Assembly: GCA_009760855.2 (NCBI GenBank)
Contig: WPIO01000173.1
Coordinates: 161,501-221,500, forward strand
Source: Cristatella mucedo
Lineage: Eukaryota > Bryozoa > Phylactolaemata > Cristatellidae
Direction: 5' to 3'
DNA: 60,000 bases
Shown here: positions 11,811-23,159 of the stretch, piece by piece
Position numbering within the stretch: position 1 is the stretch's first letter
Layout: the number at the start of each line of letters is the position of its first letter
Program-made: the position numbers and the translations under genes
Notes under the pieces: generated by a model
The model's input: only the letters and a program-made list of their open reading frames with translations
Database searches by the model: none
What the model was told of the DNA's origin: nothing

Positions 11811-11859
11811 CTCAAGTGGAAACAGTGAAAGCTGAAGTTGACATTCCACATGATAACAT

Positions 11860-12160
11860 CTCCAGTCTTTACATATCAACATGATAAAATCTCCAACCTC
11901 TAAATATGGTTCAATATGTCAGTGCTCATGATTGTATACGAGAGCATGGAAATAGCTGCTGACAAAGTACCGTGGGCTCGATTGACGACGTGGAGAACTA
12001 ACTTATCGATCTTTATGTACCGGTATTGGCCACTGAGGAGCATGTGAATACCCTGGAGTAAACTGATTCTTCGATAACTAAAAAGGACACAGTACTACTC
12101 TGAGATGTTTCAATTGTCTATAACAGTTGCTAACCATCTCTACATGCGAGATGATAAACT
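11860..12160. other. Unassigned DNA
   Basis: No coding or repeat signal recognised. Confidence 0.35.
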
Positions 12161-12164
12161 GTAT

Positions 12165-12290
12165 TTCAACAATAATAATTATAATAATAAATTTGATATA
12201 GTGCCCTCAGAGAGCTCAATCTATTTGTAAGCACGTTAAATTCACTGCAAAGCAGTAGTGCTCTGCTTAGTGTCAATTATATAATTCATA
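12165..12290 (-). mobile_element. Lineage B LINE 3' tail fragment
   Basis: An inverted ATT-type tail (aataataattataataataa) followed by the degraded hairpin (gatatagtgccctcagagag, ctcaatctatttgtaagcac). Only the last roughly 100 bp of the element is present. Confidence 0.7.
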
Positions 12291-13815
12291 TTCCGAAACC
12301 GTATCAAGATGGGTATGCCTGCTCGTCAATTTCTATAGAAATGAAGCTTTTTTATTACACGAGCAATATATCCATCCGCTAGTATGCTAAGCTTGTAAAA
12401 ATGTACCGTTCTAAAGAACCTTTGGCGAAAGGCGTTGGCCTGAAGAACATATAGCCGAAAATCATGCCACGACTTAATATTCAGCTTTGCAAAATATTTA
12501 TTAATGTTTAATAAAGCTGCTGCCTCCGTTGATACGGTTGACTCAGCTGGCTAGCTGGGCTTTGAGGCGCTTGTTTCGTTAGCATTTAGCCATATGTTAT
12601 ACCACTGATTGGTTTTACCTATTTGGTGATACAGACTTTAGGTCCAGGGACACAAGAAGCCCTCCTAAACATAACGTAATTATTGCCATAAAACCTGGTG
12701 ATATAAAAAAATAAAAAAATATAAGTATCTGAGCAATAAAAATACACTGGAACTGAAGTCAAATTTTTTTAAGCACTGCAAAATGACCGGATGGGAAGGT
12801 GCCCTTAGTCAAGGGATAGGCTTAACCATATATGATAGGTTAACAGAGAAAGAGGCAGGACAGTAGATAATAGCTGGTCAAACGACATTAAGCTATAAGC
12901 TGGATCGGCTGATTCAATAGCCATATTTATATAGCACTAGTAAAATCTCGGTCGCTATTAAAAATTTCCAAAATGCACTAAATAAGTTGCTGCAGCTAGA
13001 ATAAAAAACTGTACCTTTCTCAGCAGCCAAGAGCCAGTAGAAAATTTTGGCTGATTAAATCGCCTGGTATAATTAGAGGCACACAATCTTAGGTGCTTTC
13101 ACGCCTCATGCATAGGGTAATATTAATTCCGGAGGCCTCTAAAGCACGTACTAGGACGTGGAGTTACTTTATAGCTGGCCTAAGATACTGGCACAATAAG
13201 ATCGACGCGTCTTTTGACTAAAAGGTAGTGTGTGGCAGACACAAGTGGACAATCGGGGCAGCCATGTATTTTCGGCAGCCGATCCATTCCAGCGAGATAA
13301 AATTGGCTTCAGGCTTCGAGATGCACAAGCTGGAAGAACTGCAAGCAAAGTAACCCAGGAAGGGATAACGTTTCGTAAATGCATGCACTGACTTTCCTTC
13401 ATTGCCCTTGTTTAAGCAAGCCTCATCGTTCACAACGCTGAAAGCAGGCAGACTAGAGTGTGAAGCTCGAGTGAGATCCAAAACTATAAACGGTAATTAA
13501 TACTTGTTTTTAATATGGATGAAGAAAAATTGTGTAAATATTCCTCATTTCTGTAGACCCCTAAGAGGACTAAATCTAGGTGCGTCAAGTGCACTTCAGG
13601 TTTAGAGCTCAGGATGTTAAAGATAAGTAGAATTTACTTGACGTAGAAATAAAAAATAGTGAGTGTAAGCCTAAAACATGTAGCAGCATGCAAACCTCTT
13701 GCAAACTATTTGCCGATGCTTGAAAAAAGAGCATGGAGAGAACCAGTCTCAGAGAAAATACTGTGAAAAAAAGTGATTTGTCCGGGTGCCTTTACTCATC
13801 ATGCGTGGTAATATA
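12291..13815. other. Unassigned DNA with minus-strand open frames near 13.2-13.5 kb
   Basis: Mostly featureless. Two overlapping minus-strand open frames (13169-13402 and 13218-13481) coincide with good-looking acceptors (ctgctttcag, tactttgcttgcag). They could hold a downstream exon of the TRIM gene at 15.9-16.9 kb: an acceptor at ttgcttgcag would keep phase 1. No domain is recognised in the product, so this is only a possibility. Confidence 0.2.
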
Positions 13816-15130
13816 TTGTAATATATCTCCATCTACATCTCCACAAAGCCATAACGATTATGGATGTGTGACACGTGAGAGTTTTATACAGCTCCCCCTC
13901 ACAGCCTAAGCGGCTTTCGGTACGCATTCGGTAGCCAACAGGCTTCATCTCACGCAACAAAAAGAACTGAGGGAGCATAGCTGAGTAAGGAGAGCAGTTG
14001 AGGTAAAGAGTAGCATGGAGGTAGCAGCTCAGGACCTCTGGAACGGATGTGCAACAGTCGGCAGTGGGAGAGTAGTTGTCGTTGCGTAAGAATCGTGGAA
14101 GTGTTATTCACAGCCTAGGACCTGCAGAGCAAAAGCTTCTGTCAAAAACGGTTTTTGAACAGAGGAACGGAACAGCTAATGCATTGTCCATTCAAGACCT
14201 GAAGGCACCAGCAGTCTGAAACTGGTGCAGTGGTTTAGCTAGGTATTTAAGAGCTATCCCGTGGCGGACCTTGTGGGTCAGCTCAAGAATTGAGCCTATC
14301 CGTTGATCAACGGGACGCTGTCCCAGATATTTTAACAAAGGAGACATGTGGCCAAGCAAGTGGGACTTGAAAACTATCCTTGCAACCATATTCATAGCCG
14401 GCTGCAGTGGCCTAGTTGCTTTGTTGGTAGCCCAGCCAAAAGGAAACTACAATAACCAAGCCAAGACCAAACTAACTAAGGAGGTAGTTGTACTGTATTT
14501 TTGCAAGCCACCGTGGAGGACAGCTCCTTATTTTAGATAGTGATCGGACATGATGGCAAACTGTAGAAGCAGTCTTCTGAACGAAGCTTTTAAAATTCTT
14601 CGGCAGCTATCGAAAACGACACCTAAATTGCGAATACTTGCACAAGGTGGCACAAAAAAGTCGCCTATTAGAAGAGGGAAACCATGTAATTTAGCAATAC
14701 GCTTAGGCTTTCCTATGAGCAGCAGTTTGGTTTTATCATCATTTAGTTTCAAGAAATTTTCCGACATCCACGATCGAATGTCGGCGAGGCAAGCACTCAA
14801 TTTATCGATTGCTGCAGCAGCTTCCGATGGTTTGAATGACAAATATAGCTGAGTATCGTCAGATTAAAAGTGATAGCCTATTCCACGATCCTTGATTCAT
14901 TTTAGCCTAGGTTGAGTACAAATAGAAAACAGCAAGGGACCGAGGACAGACCCTTGAGGGATTTCACATGTGAGCGGTCTTGTGGGTGATACCTGACCCC
15001 AAGCGACAAGGATTGATGACGATCGGGCGAGTACGGTTTAAAGCAGGCCAGTGTCTCGTCCGCCAGACCGATCGTTATTATCAAACGTTCAAGCAGAAAA
15101 CGGTATCGTGAGCACAAAAGTGAAATCCTA
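13815..15130 (-). mobile_element. L2-like LINE, lineage A (copy A3)
   Basis: Minus-strand copy from its 3' tail (TGTAATATAT repeat at 13810-13835) through the 3' UTR signature (agcctaagcggctttcggta), the post-RT region (14190-14540) and the RT end (14528-14842, with FKPSEAAAAIDKLSACLADI and FLKLNDDKTKLLLIGKPKR). The upstream RT blocks are corrupted by indels. Confidence 0.88.
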
Positions 15131-15429
15131 CTCCACGGGCCATATTCACTTATGCCAGAGCTATTTCCATCAGCTAGAAACGTGCAGTCAGTTTGGTTTT
15201 CTCGCCTCCAGCAGCCAAGATCACGAAGAAAACAGTTAAATTCACCTGGGAACACTTCATTCAGCATCCAAGTAACAAAGACGTGCCATTAAAAAATACC
15301 AAGCTGGATTAAATTATCCTATTATGTGAAAAAATAATAAATTAGTTAAAACGCTCTCGACGAACTCATTCTACTCGTAGATAATTGACACTTGAAATTT
15401 GACATTGGCTGCAAAATAAGCACCATCAA

Positions 15430-15850
15430 ATAGTTAAGTGGTAGAATACTCAATAGACAACAAGAATAACATGGTTAGGGGTATCATGCTAAGTGAAAAA
15501 ATGCAATTAGGGTTAGTGGCAGTATGCACAGTGTGAGCATGCTTAAGCACATAAGGGAAGAGTCACAGGCACCAACTAAATGTTGCGGTATACAGATGCG
15601 TTTTTAGTTTCTTTATAAATGTTGTCAAGTCAGAGGATATCGTGACGCAAGTCGTTCGTGAGTTCCAGGCTTTTAACTAAAGGCTCGGACTCCAAGGATT
15701 TGAGGTATGTGCAAGGTATGGTCAACGATTGGATTCCAAAACGAGGGTGGTACAATGCTTAGCCTCACTCAGTAGATTCAATATGTAGGCTTGAACCAAA
15801 AAAGGCCGGCTATAGGTTGATGGAGTATGCCACAAACTATCTTTTTTGAG
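15430..15850 (-). mobile_element. Lineage B LINE fragment, 3' UTR and ORF2 C-terminus
   Basis: Matches the B 3' UTR (aacatggttaggggtatcat) and the C-terminal coding region on the minus strand. The terminal hairpin is missing. It lies directly downstream of the TRIM exon donor, inside the presumed intron. Confidence 0.75.
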
Positions 15851-15889
15851 AAGGTAGAATCTGTTGTGGGCTTTCAGAACATAACTTAC

Positions 15890-16916
15890 CGGAATGCAAC
15901 TCTGGTGCACCAATTAATGCCTTTAGCATGAGTTTCCTGGTGGTGTTTAAATAACTTTCAGGTATGACAAGGCGGTCTGTGATTGCAGGAACCTTAGATA
16001 ATGCCGAGAGCCGTTCGCTATGCCTTCCAAGACATGATGCAATCCGGTCAGACTGATCTAAAAACCATTTGTAGTTGTTTGAATTCAACACAAGCCGACC
16101 GTAAGCCATTGCCGATCTAGCGGCCTTTTTTATCCGATCAATTTCTTTGACTTCGGACAAAATATCATCACCAAGCTTGTTGCTGAGACCGTCAAGATCT
16201 TTCTGAGCTTCCAAAAAGACTTGATCCAAGTCATCGAGAACAGCTATTTTGTTCTTCTGGAGGGTTTCAATTGATGCTTTATATGCTTCATTTGCATCAG
16301 CAACCCAATTATTATAGTCAAGCGAAGCAGTTAGGTCCTCCATTTGATTTAAATATTCAGATATGTCTCTTTTGTTGTGGGCCATCTTAGTGGTAACAGC
16401 TTCACAAGATACTGAGTTGACATCGTGCATCTCAATGAAGCACACGGCTTTAAGGCAATCGGCACACCTTAACCTCGTACAAGTTAAGCACATAAATTCC
16501 AGCTGCCTATTGTGCTCCGGACATTGAGCAGCAGAGCTTCCATTTGCATTATGCAGATCCAGTCGTTCGGTGACGTGGTCCGAGGTGTGCACTTTGTGAT
16601 CTCTCGAGCAACCAGCACACAATTTTTTATGACAGTTTTTACAGTTGAACTCAGCAGTTAAATTAAATCCTTTCTGCTCGCATGGATAGCACTTCACATC
16701 AGAAGAAACTGGCTTTGTTGCTATGAATAGATTTGGTTGAGCCACAGCAACATCCTCGGTGGTCAAACATTCTGGGCACGTCATCCACTTCTGATCTAAT
16801 TGGGCGATTTCATTTACCATGCAGCTCTTGCAGCAATTGTGTAGACAAATAAGCAAGTTCGGATCGTTGAGCAGTTGTCTGCAAATGCAGCAGTAAAGAA
16901 TCGGATCTCGTTCCAT
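15890..16916 (-). CDS. TRIM-type RING/B-box/coiled-coil protein, first coding exon
   Basis: Probable E3 ubiquitin ligase of the TRIM group. From the Met at 16916: a C3HC4 RING (C9, C12, C24, H26, C29, C32, C47, C50), a first B-box-like zinc module (C76, C79, C92, C95, C100, C103, H107, H110), a B-box2 (C132, H135, C143, C146, C151, C154, H164) and then about 170 residues of charged helix typical of the TRIM coiled coil. The frame stays open upstream to an ATG at 17000 and downstream to 15837. However, a consensus donor (CATTCCG|GTAAGTTAT) at 15890/15889 indicates that the exon ends there in phase 1 and that the C-terminal domain (NHL, SPRY or other) lies in an unidentified later exon. The Met at 16916 is preferred because it sits just before the RING. 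TRIM proteins usually act in the cytoplasm in signalling or innate immunity; the substrate cannot be inferred. Confidence 0.85.
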
Positions 16917-17084
16917 CTTTTTTAGACAGCATGCAGTATTAAGATCTCTAAAAAAATGACAGGTGCATACGTAAAAAATCTGATCCAAATTTCTGATCAT
17001 GCAGTATTATATAAGTAAATAAAAGCGTAAATATAATTACACAACATATATATCGACATAGTAGACCCTAGACCACATTAACTT

Positions 17085-17430
17085 ACCTTACCTGGAGGAG
17101 CCTGGTCCTGCCCGGGCGGCAGGGGCTAAAAGCGACTGCTGGTTCAGGTACAGGAACAAAAAGGCACCTTGAAATGGCGTCTGAGACTTACAGCCGTCGC
17201 AATGCCCTTCCTTATCTGGCCAGCAGCTACCCAGGACACCGACCAAGAAGGCCCTAACCACTGCTGACCGATAGCCAGCGGTTTGTAAAGACCGGGTCAT
17301 GACCTCGTACTTATCATCCATGTTCCAGGCCGATACCACCTGGGCGTTTTGCTGCCATCAAACGATAGCGTTTCATCAAATATTCCAGAGTTGGTGCCGT
17401 TGTCGATGACCAGGTCCAAGCCGGACCTCT
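17085..17430 (-). mobile_element. Retroelement fragment, possible post-RT C-terminal region
   Basis: A minus-strand open frame (17088-17339) contains DDKYEVMTRSLQTAGYRSAV followed by VVRAFLVGVLGSCWP. This recalls the conserved K-W-VxVVPxVVGALG segment found after the RT of several invertebrate retroelements. It differs from lineages A and B. Clade not assigned. Confidence 0.4.
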
Positions 17431-17562
17431 AATAAATTCAATTCGTATAGTGCTCTAAGAGAACTTAATCTCTATTCATGAGCTTCACACTTGCCTTGGT
17501 AATTGAGCCCACGACCTCGGCCAGGCCTTAGTCGGAACGAATACCTCATGCACTGGCTGTAG
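17431..17562 (-). mobile_element. SINE-1 copy (tRNA head plus L2-like tail)
   Basis: Degenerate copy of the SINE seen best at 33900-34056: hairpin tail at 17440-17490 (gtgctctaagagaacttaat, ctctattcatgagcttcaca), then a tRNA-like head with the ttgagcccacgacctcggcc B-box region. Confidence 0.7.
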
Positions 17563-17838
17563 CACGGACAGAGGCACACGATCGACTAAGTTATTTGTAA
17601 GCAGAGGCGCAAAATCCCGAATAAGAGCAATCTGAAGTGTTTCGAGCTCAAGCCCAGCCCGTCCATTGTGCAGGCGGAGTGCAGCGGAGAATTCCGGTCC
17701 AATGCGAAAACACAGGGCAGACAAGTCACGCCTATTGCACTGGGCGAATAAGCCACCCCCGGCCGTGGGCCGTGCACTGCTATGTTCGGGTGAGCAAAAA
17801 CTAATTCCAAAAACCACCTCAGCACAAGCTATGTGCAC
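17485..17838 (-). CDS. Hypothetical ORF, unrecognised
   Basis: A 117-codon open frame overlapping the SINE-1 copy at its 3' end. The middle part (RDLSALCFRIGPEF, AALRLHNGRAGLELETLQIA) has a protein-like composition and the DNA is more GC-rich than its surroundings. No family recognised; it may be a retroelement gag remnant or chance. Confidence 0.2.
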   Translation of the reverse strand: MHIACAEVVFGISFCSPEHSSARPTAGGGLFAQCNRRDLSALCFRIGPEFSAALRLHNGRAGLELETLQIALIRDFAPLLTNNLVDRVPLSVLQPVHEVFVPTKAWPRSWAQLPRQV

Positions 17839-18059
17839 TAACCTGAAGCTAACAATACACTGCTAATAATAACTCTGCCCTCTATATTCTACACGAAGCA
17901 TTAACAACGATGCCGTATTAGAAAAAAACGCAGCAGTAATATGAATATTGTGGCTGCAACTTGCTGATGCCTTACCACCACATCACTAACAGGCTTACAG
18001 CATCACACACTAAGCTCTATGACTCACTAATTAGCAGACCGTGGCTTCAACAACGTCAC

Positions 18060-19028
18060 TGTGGTCAATCCAATGTCATATAGTTTCTCGCCTTCCGACA
18101 CCAAGGACTAACAGCCGTCGCTTCTCTCGATTCTTCGTGCGATAGATAGACAAGATCAGGGAATCCATCCAGGTGATGACAACCTCCCCACTAGAATGCT
18201 GTTCCTCGGTTCCTGGCAGCACCTCAATGTCTGCATTTAAGCAGGTCACTAGCGATCTAGTCCTAAAGTTCGTATCTCAATCAAAGAAGACAACAAGTCC
18301 TCTGGACCCTATTCCTACTGTCCTGCTCCTACGTTGCATTGATCTGCTGCTGCCATGCATAACTAACATCTTTAATAGGTCATTAGCCTCAGGACATGTC
18401 CCAGCACCTTTCAAAAAAGCTGTAGTCAGGCCACTTTTAAGAAAGCAACACTAGACGAAGATAACTTAAGAAACTACCGTCCGGTCTCCCTTCCACCATT
18501 CCTATCGAAAACACTCGAACGGGTCGTGGGAGACCAGCTGAACTCACATATCGTAACCTCACACCTTGCTAGTAAGTTCCAGTCTGGCTTTAGAGCTAAT
18601 CACTCCACAGAGTCAGCATTGCTTAGGGTATACAACGACCTACTTAGGAATGCAGACATGGGTAGAGTGTCTCTTCTTGTTTTGCTCGATCTTTCGGCAG
18701 CTTTTGATACCATTGATCACAAAGTTCTTCTGGAGCGCCTCTCATCTCGCCTGGGCATCACTGGCACTGCTCTGCTGTGGTTCAGGTCCTATCTCAGTGG
18801 GAGACCCCAGAGTATTGACATGAATGGACAAATATCATCTGAAGTACCTCTGAAATATGGAGTACCTCAGGGCTCCGTGCAAGGTCTGGTTCTTTTCACA
18901 GTTTATACTCTCCCTCTTGCTGATGTGGTTGCCAAGGACAATCTAGGCTTTCACTTCGAATTTTAAAGAGCCTAGAAAGAGATTAAGTTCACTGAGGGCG
19001 CTTTATCATGTGCATTATTATTCAGGTG
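18060..19028 (+). mobile_element. Lineage B LINE with RT fused directly to the 3' tail
   Basis: Plus-strand copy from the pre-RT linker (open 18173-18454, FVSQSKKTTSPLDPIPTVLL) through the RT (open 18526-18966 with FQSGFRANHSTESALLRVYN, LLDLSAAFDTIDHKVLLERL and GVPQGSVQGLVLFTVYTLPL). Just before the YADD box the sequence jumps to the terminal hairpin (gagcctagaaagagattaag) and tail, so about 1.1 kb including YADD and all post-RT sequence is missing. The 3' end is otherwise intact. Confidence 0.88.
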
Positions 19029-19029
19029 C

Positions 19030-19650
19030 AATTATTCAATCATTTATCATTCAATCAATCATTCATTCATCAAGTGCAATATATGCATTATTATTATTTT
19101 TGTCAATATTACAGCGTTTCTCGTCCGTTGCAAAGCTCTTCACCGAAAACCGAAGTTTTTACAAACGTTCAATGCGGAAAGCGTATATATCTTTTTCCAC
19201 AGTGCTTGCTGAATGTCGTGCCTAATGTTAGTTACTTGAAGCTCCTTCCAGATTCCAAATTTGCCCTCTAGGATCCTGTCAGCTGTTACAAAAATGTGGA
19301 CTAGTTTCGCCTCAATTTCGTCTACTTTTACGGACGTATATGATATATGTGACCGTTCATGCCTGTTACCATAAAGCTACTGTCTTCTTATTGTTTTGCT
19401 TGATATGCTTGCTGTAGTTGGGGTTCATGGCTTGGTTTTTTCTAAACAAGCACCCAGGCAGAGCCGGTCAGGCGGCCTCTGGCTTAACTCATTTAATAGG
19501 TATTAAAAGCACCGTCACAAGCCACTCTTCCCTATATCCCTAAAGAACAGGCTTGAATCCCTCAAAATTGGTGGACGTTAGACCTACTTATACCCGAAAA
19601 GCCCAACTCAGTGCTTGGTTTTTCGAATTTTTCCTCAATGTGTAAACAAT
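19030..19650. other. Unassigned DNA
   Basis: Begins with imperfect ATTC repeats (19030-19075) next to the LINE tail; the rest shows no clear feature. A short stretch near 19465-19500 resembles part of the repeat at 22760-22790. Confidence 0.35.
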
Positions 19651-19679
19651 CCCTTAAATACCTGAGATGGTTATTGATG

Positions 19680-20140
19680 GCGATCTAGACTGGCTCATGC
19701 TAAAAGACACCTGCGTAGCGTATTCTGACAGTACGACCATAACGGACGCCACTCTTTGTGTTTCTCTTTTTTCATAAACCATGATACAAATGAAGGAGTG
19801 GCCATAGTAAAAAATGGTTGCAGTACTCTGTTACCAACCGGGGTCGAAGTCCTCCCTTATCAAATATTTTATCTATCTCGTTTTCATTTTGTGTGCTATA
19901 AAAAATCTTTCCTCAATATGGGTGATATAAACGGTAATTTTGATGACCTTACTCACGTCTTATGCGCTGAGTTTCGTTCGATGACTGACTCTTTTTCTCT
20001 CACGGCTCAAGTGCACGACTTCACTCACAACAAGGGAAGCATGTTCGATAAGATATTATTTAGCAGCTGCACACTTTCAGGTTCTGTTATTAGCGAATCC
20101 TGTTCTTTGGATCACCAGTAGATCTCGTTCGATCTACAGC
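19680..20140 (+). mobile_element. LINE endonuclease fragment (probably lineage B)
   Basis: The open frame 19756-20121 ends in a recognisable C-terminal half of an APE-type LINE endonuclease: MGDINGNFDDLTHVLCAEFR (equivalent of the GDFN active-site loop, here GDIN), then VHDFTHNKGSMFDKILFSS (the THxxGxxLD block) and SCSLDHQ (equivalent of SDH). The changed active-site residues mark it as inactive. It differs from the lineage A endonuclease at 7.6-8.4 kb. Confidence 0.7.
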
Positions 20141-20254
20141 GTGTGCCCTTCTCTTCATTCAAATCAGATGGAATCGCGAAATCAGAAATCATGTTGTCAA
20201 AGTAAAATGTCTTCGTCCTCGCTGCTCGCGCCTTCGCCCGACATATCATAATTG

Positions 20255-20430
20255 GTAGAATGCTACAACACGACACTTACGAAGGTCTAATATGTTTGCA
20301 CCACAGAACTAGCTTGTTGTGAGGCCTAGCCCAGATGCATTATAGTGTAATGCAAGCAATTAACTGGTTAGTTCTACCAAGCACAAGCTTAAGAGAGCCC
20401 ATCAAAGATCAAGATTTGTCTTTCATGTAT
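20255..20430 (+). repeat. Dispersed repeat, partner of 22870-23050
   Basis: About 175 bp with strong similarity to 22870-23050 in the same orientation (cacttacgaaggtctaatat, ccacagaactagcttgttgt). No coding content. Confidence 0.55.
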
Positions 20431-20539
20431 ATTCCGGGTTCCCCGTGTAGCCCGTTCATGGCCCCCCCGTGAATTGATGTCTTTCGGCGGACTCGACTGT
20501 GGTGGACGCCGATTGCGACTATCCAAGCAGTTTTTAATA

Positions 20540-20872
20540 ATGATTGTAATAATAATAATGCATATCATGAGGCGGACTCAGAGAACTCAATCTCTATTTA
20601 GGCACTTTACATCTGTTGCAAAGGGAAACGCAATCGATTGGTGAGTAACATAATGCTCGATAAACAACACAAATAACATGGTCAGGGGTGACATGCACAG
20701 GGTCAGCATGCAAATGTGGTTAGTGGCAGCATGCAAAGTGTCAGCACGCATAAGCAAATCAAAGACGAATCACAGGGCCCCACTAAATGCTACCTTAAAT
20801 AGGTGTGTTTTAAGCTCTCTTTAGATGTGGTCAAGTCGGGGGATGTTCTGACTCAAGTCGGGAGTTACTCAC
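20540..20872 (-). mobile_element. Lineage B LINE 3' end
   Basis: Inverted tail (aataataataatgcatatca) and hairpin, followed by the B 3' UTR (gcagcatgcaaagtgtcagc) and the last ORF2 codons. Truncated at about 20872. Confidence 0.85.
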
Positions 20873-20886
20873 CTAGCCAGATCTTG

Positions 20887-21078
20887 TATGGTGTACGCTC
20901 GTACTTTTGTAACAGAGTTGGTGCAACGGCTGGACTTTGGAAGCCGACTGACCATTTAACTCGTTCGTTCAAGCTTAATGCGTCGTCTTGCGCAGTCACA
21001 GTGTACTGTGTGTAGGACCCTTCCTGTTGAAATGCTAAGTTCCCCTGTTGTTATCGCCGCATACGTTATTATAAAAAG
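20887..21078 (+). repeat. Dispersed repeat R, left copy
   Basis: About 190 bp sharing clear similarity with 22565-22760 (ctggactttggaagccgact, cacagtgtactgtgtgtagg, agttcccctgttgttatcgc). It ends exactly where LINE B sequence begins. Nature unknown. Confidence 0.6.
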
Positions 21079-22562
21079 GTTTTACCTTGCTAGTAAGTTC
21101 CTGTATAGCTATAGAGCTAATCACTCCACAGAGTCAGCATTGCTTAGGGTATGCAACAACCTACTGAGGAATGCAGATGCCGGTAAAGTGTCCCTGCTTG
21201 TTTTTCTCGATCTTTCGGCAGGTGAGTATACTATCGATCACAAAGTTCTTCTAGAGCTTATCTCGTCTCGCCTGCTTGTCCCTGGCACTGCTCTGCAATG
21301 GTTCAGGTCCTATCTCAGTGGGAGACACCAGCATATTAACGTGAATGGACAATTTTTATCCGAGGTACCTCTGAAATATGGGGTACCTCAGAGCTCCGTG
21401 CTAGGTATGGTTCTTATCATGGTTTATACTCTCCCTCTTGCTGATGTGATTGCCAAGCACAATCTAGGCTTTCAAATCTATGCGGATGACGCTCAGTTAT
21501 ACCTTTGCTTTGATCCCTTCCAGCTTTCGAGCACCTCAAATTCTCTCAACTAGCTCAGTGCATGTATTGATGACATCCACAAATGCATGGCAGCAAATTT
21601 TCTAAGACTAAACGATGATAAAACCAACTTACTAGTTATGGGCAAACCCAGTGGGATTCACAAATCGGAAAGGCTGACGCTCAAACTCCGCTCTGCCATC
21701 ATATCTCTTGTTGAATCTGCTCAAAATGTAGTTGTCATGTTCCAAAGTGACCTCTCGTAAGACGAACACCTCAGCTCCACAATCAAATCTGCCTACTTTC
21801 AGCTACACAACATTGCTAAAATTCAGGCTCTTTTAGATGAGGATACCACGCCTAAGTTGGTCCGTGCATTCGCGACATCCCGTCTCGACTTCTGCAAATC
21901 ACTGCCTACAGGTCTACCGGCATGTGCAATCAGGCGATTGCAGCTGGTGCAAAACTCTGCAGCTAGGCATGTCTGTCGTGAGCTTCAAAGTTGCCACATC
22001 ACACCACTTCTCGCCGACCTGCGCTGGCTACCAGTCAAGCAAAATATCAACTTTAGTGTTTTGTCGCTCACTTTTAGGTCACTTCATTCTTCGGCTTCAG
22101 CCTATCTGTCAGACCTACTCCTCCACCAGGCCAAGCATCGTACCACTGGCTTTTCGGAATCCAACAGTTAACCAATACCTCTTTCAAACCTTAAATCTTT
22201 TGGAGACCGTGCATTTAGTTCGTATGCTCCCAAAGCCCGGAACTCCCTCCCGACCTGCGTCGGAACATCTCCTGACCTGACCGCGTTTAAAAGGAACTTA
22301 AAAACACACCTATTTAGGACAGCATTTAGTGGGTCCTGTGATTCGTCCTCGATGTGCTTATGGGTGCTGACACTGTGCATGCTGCCACTAACCACATGTG
22401 CATGCTGACCCTGTTCATGTCACCCTAACCATGTTATTCAAGTTGTTTATCAAGCATGATATTACTCAGCATTCAATCACGTTTTCCTTTGCAGCAAATG
22501 CAATATGCCGAGAAAGAGATCGAGTCCTCCGAGAGCGCTTTAGCAAGTGCATTATTATTAAA
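21079..22562 (+). mobile_element. L2-like LINE, lineage B (copy B9), RT to tail
   Basis: A 5'-truncated copy starting in the RT. The open frame 20978-21553 includes SALLRVCNNLLRNADAGKVS, a damaged first catalytic block (FLDLSAGEYTIDHKVLLEL), VPLKYGVPQSSVLGMVLI and IYADDAQLYLCFDP. The C-terminus is readable in 21857-22171 (LDFCKSLPTGLPACAIRRLQ, AARHVCRELQSCHITPLLAD). The tail hairpin ends near 22550. Frameshifts and a TAG interrupt it. Confidence 0.9.
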
Positions 22563-22564
22563 AT

Positions 22565-23060
22565 TATTACTGCTATGCTCGTATTCTTGGAACGGAGTCA
22601 GTGCAAGGGCGGGACTTCGGAAGCCGACCGACCAACTTACACGTTCGTTTGTGCTTGCTGTGTCGTCTTGCGCTCCCATAGTGTACTGTGTATAGGACCC
22701 TCCCTGTAGATTTTTTTAGTTCCCCTGTTGCTATTGGCTCATGGGTTACAATTAACAGGTTTAACCAGACGGCCTCTCGTCTTACCCTAGCTCGGCGGCA
22801 TGGCGAGCGGCAGCTTGGCCGGAGTATGGTCGGTATTGGCGGGAAAGAGCCTCTTACTCCTGGAAATCGGCTACAGAATGATACAAAATGACACTTACGA
22901 ACGTTTCTAATAAGTTTTCACCACAGAATTAGCTTCGTGTGAGGTCTCGCTCAAACGTAATATAGGGTAATGCAGGCAATTACTGGAGAGATCTAGAAAT
23001 CACACGTTTAGGAGAGCCCATACAAGATTACGATTTATGGTTCACCGTCTGGCATATGAA
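22565..23060 (+). repeat. Dispersed repeat R, right copy with extension
   Basis: The first about 195 bp match 20887-21078. A later part (22870-23050: gaatgatacaaaatgacact, ccacagaattagcttcgtgt) matches 20255-20430. It could be a 5' region of LINE B or a separate element; no terminal repeats were recognised. Confidence 0.5.
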
Positions 23061-23159
23061 GACTATTGTAGATTGTACCGGTCGACCCTTGCCATAGAAA
23101 ATTTAACTTTAACAAAAACATTGTTTACTTAAAGATGCAAAATCCAAAAATGGCATATT

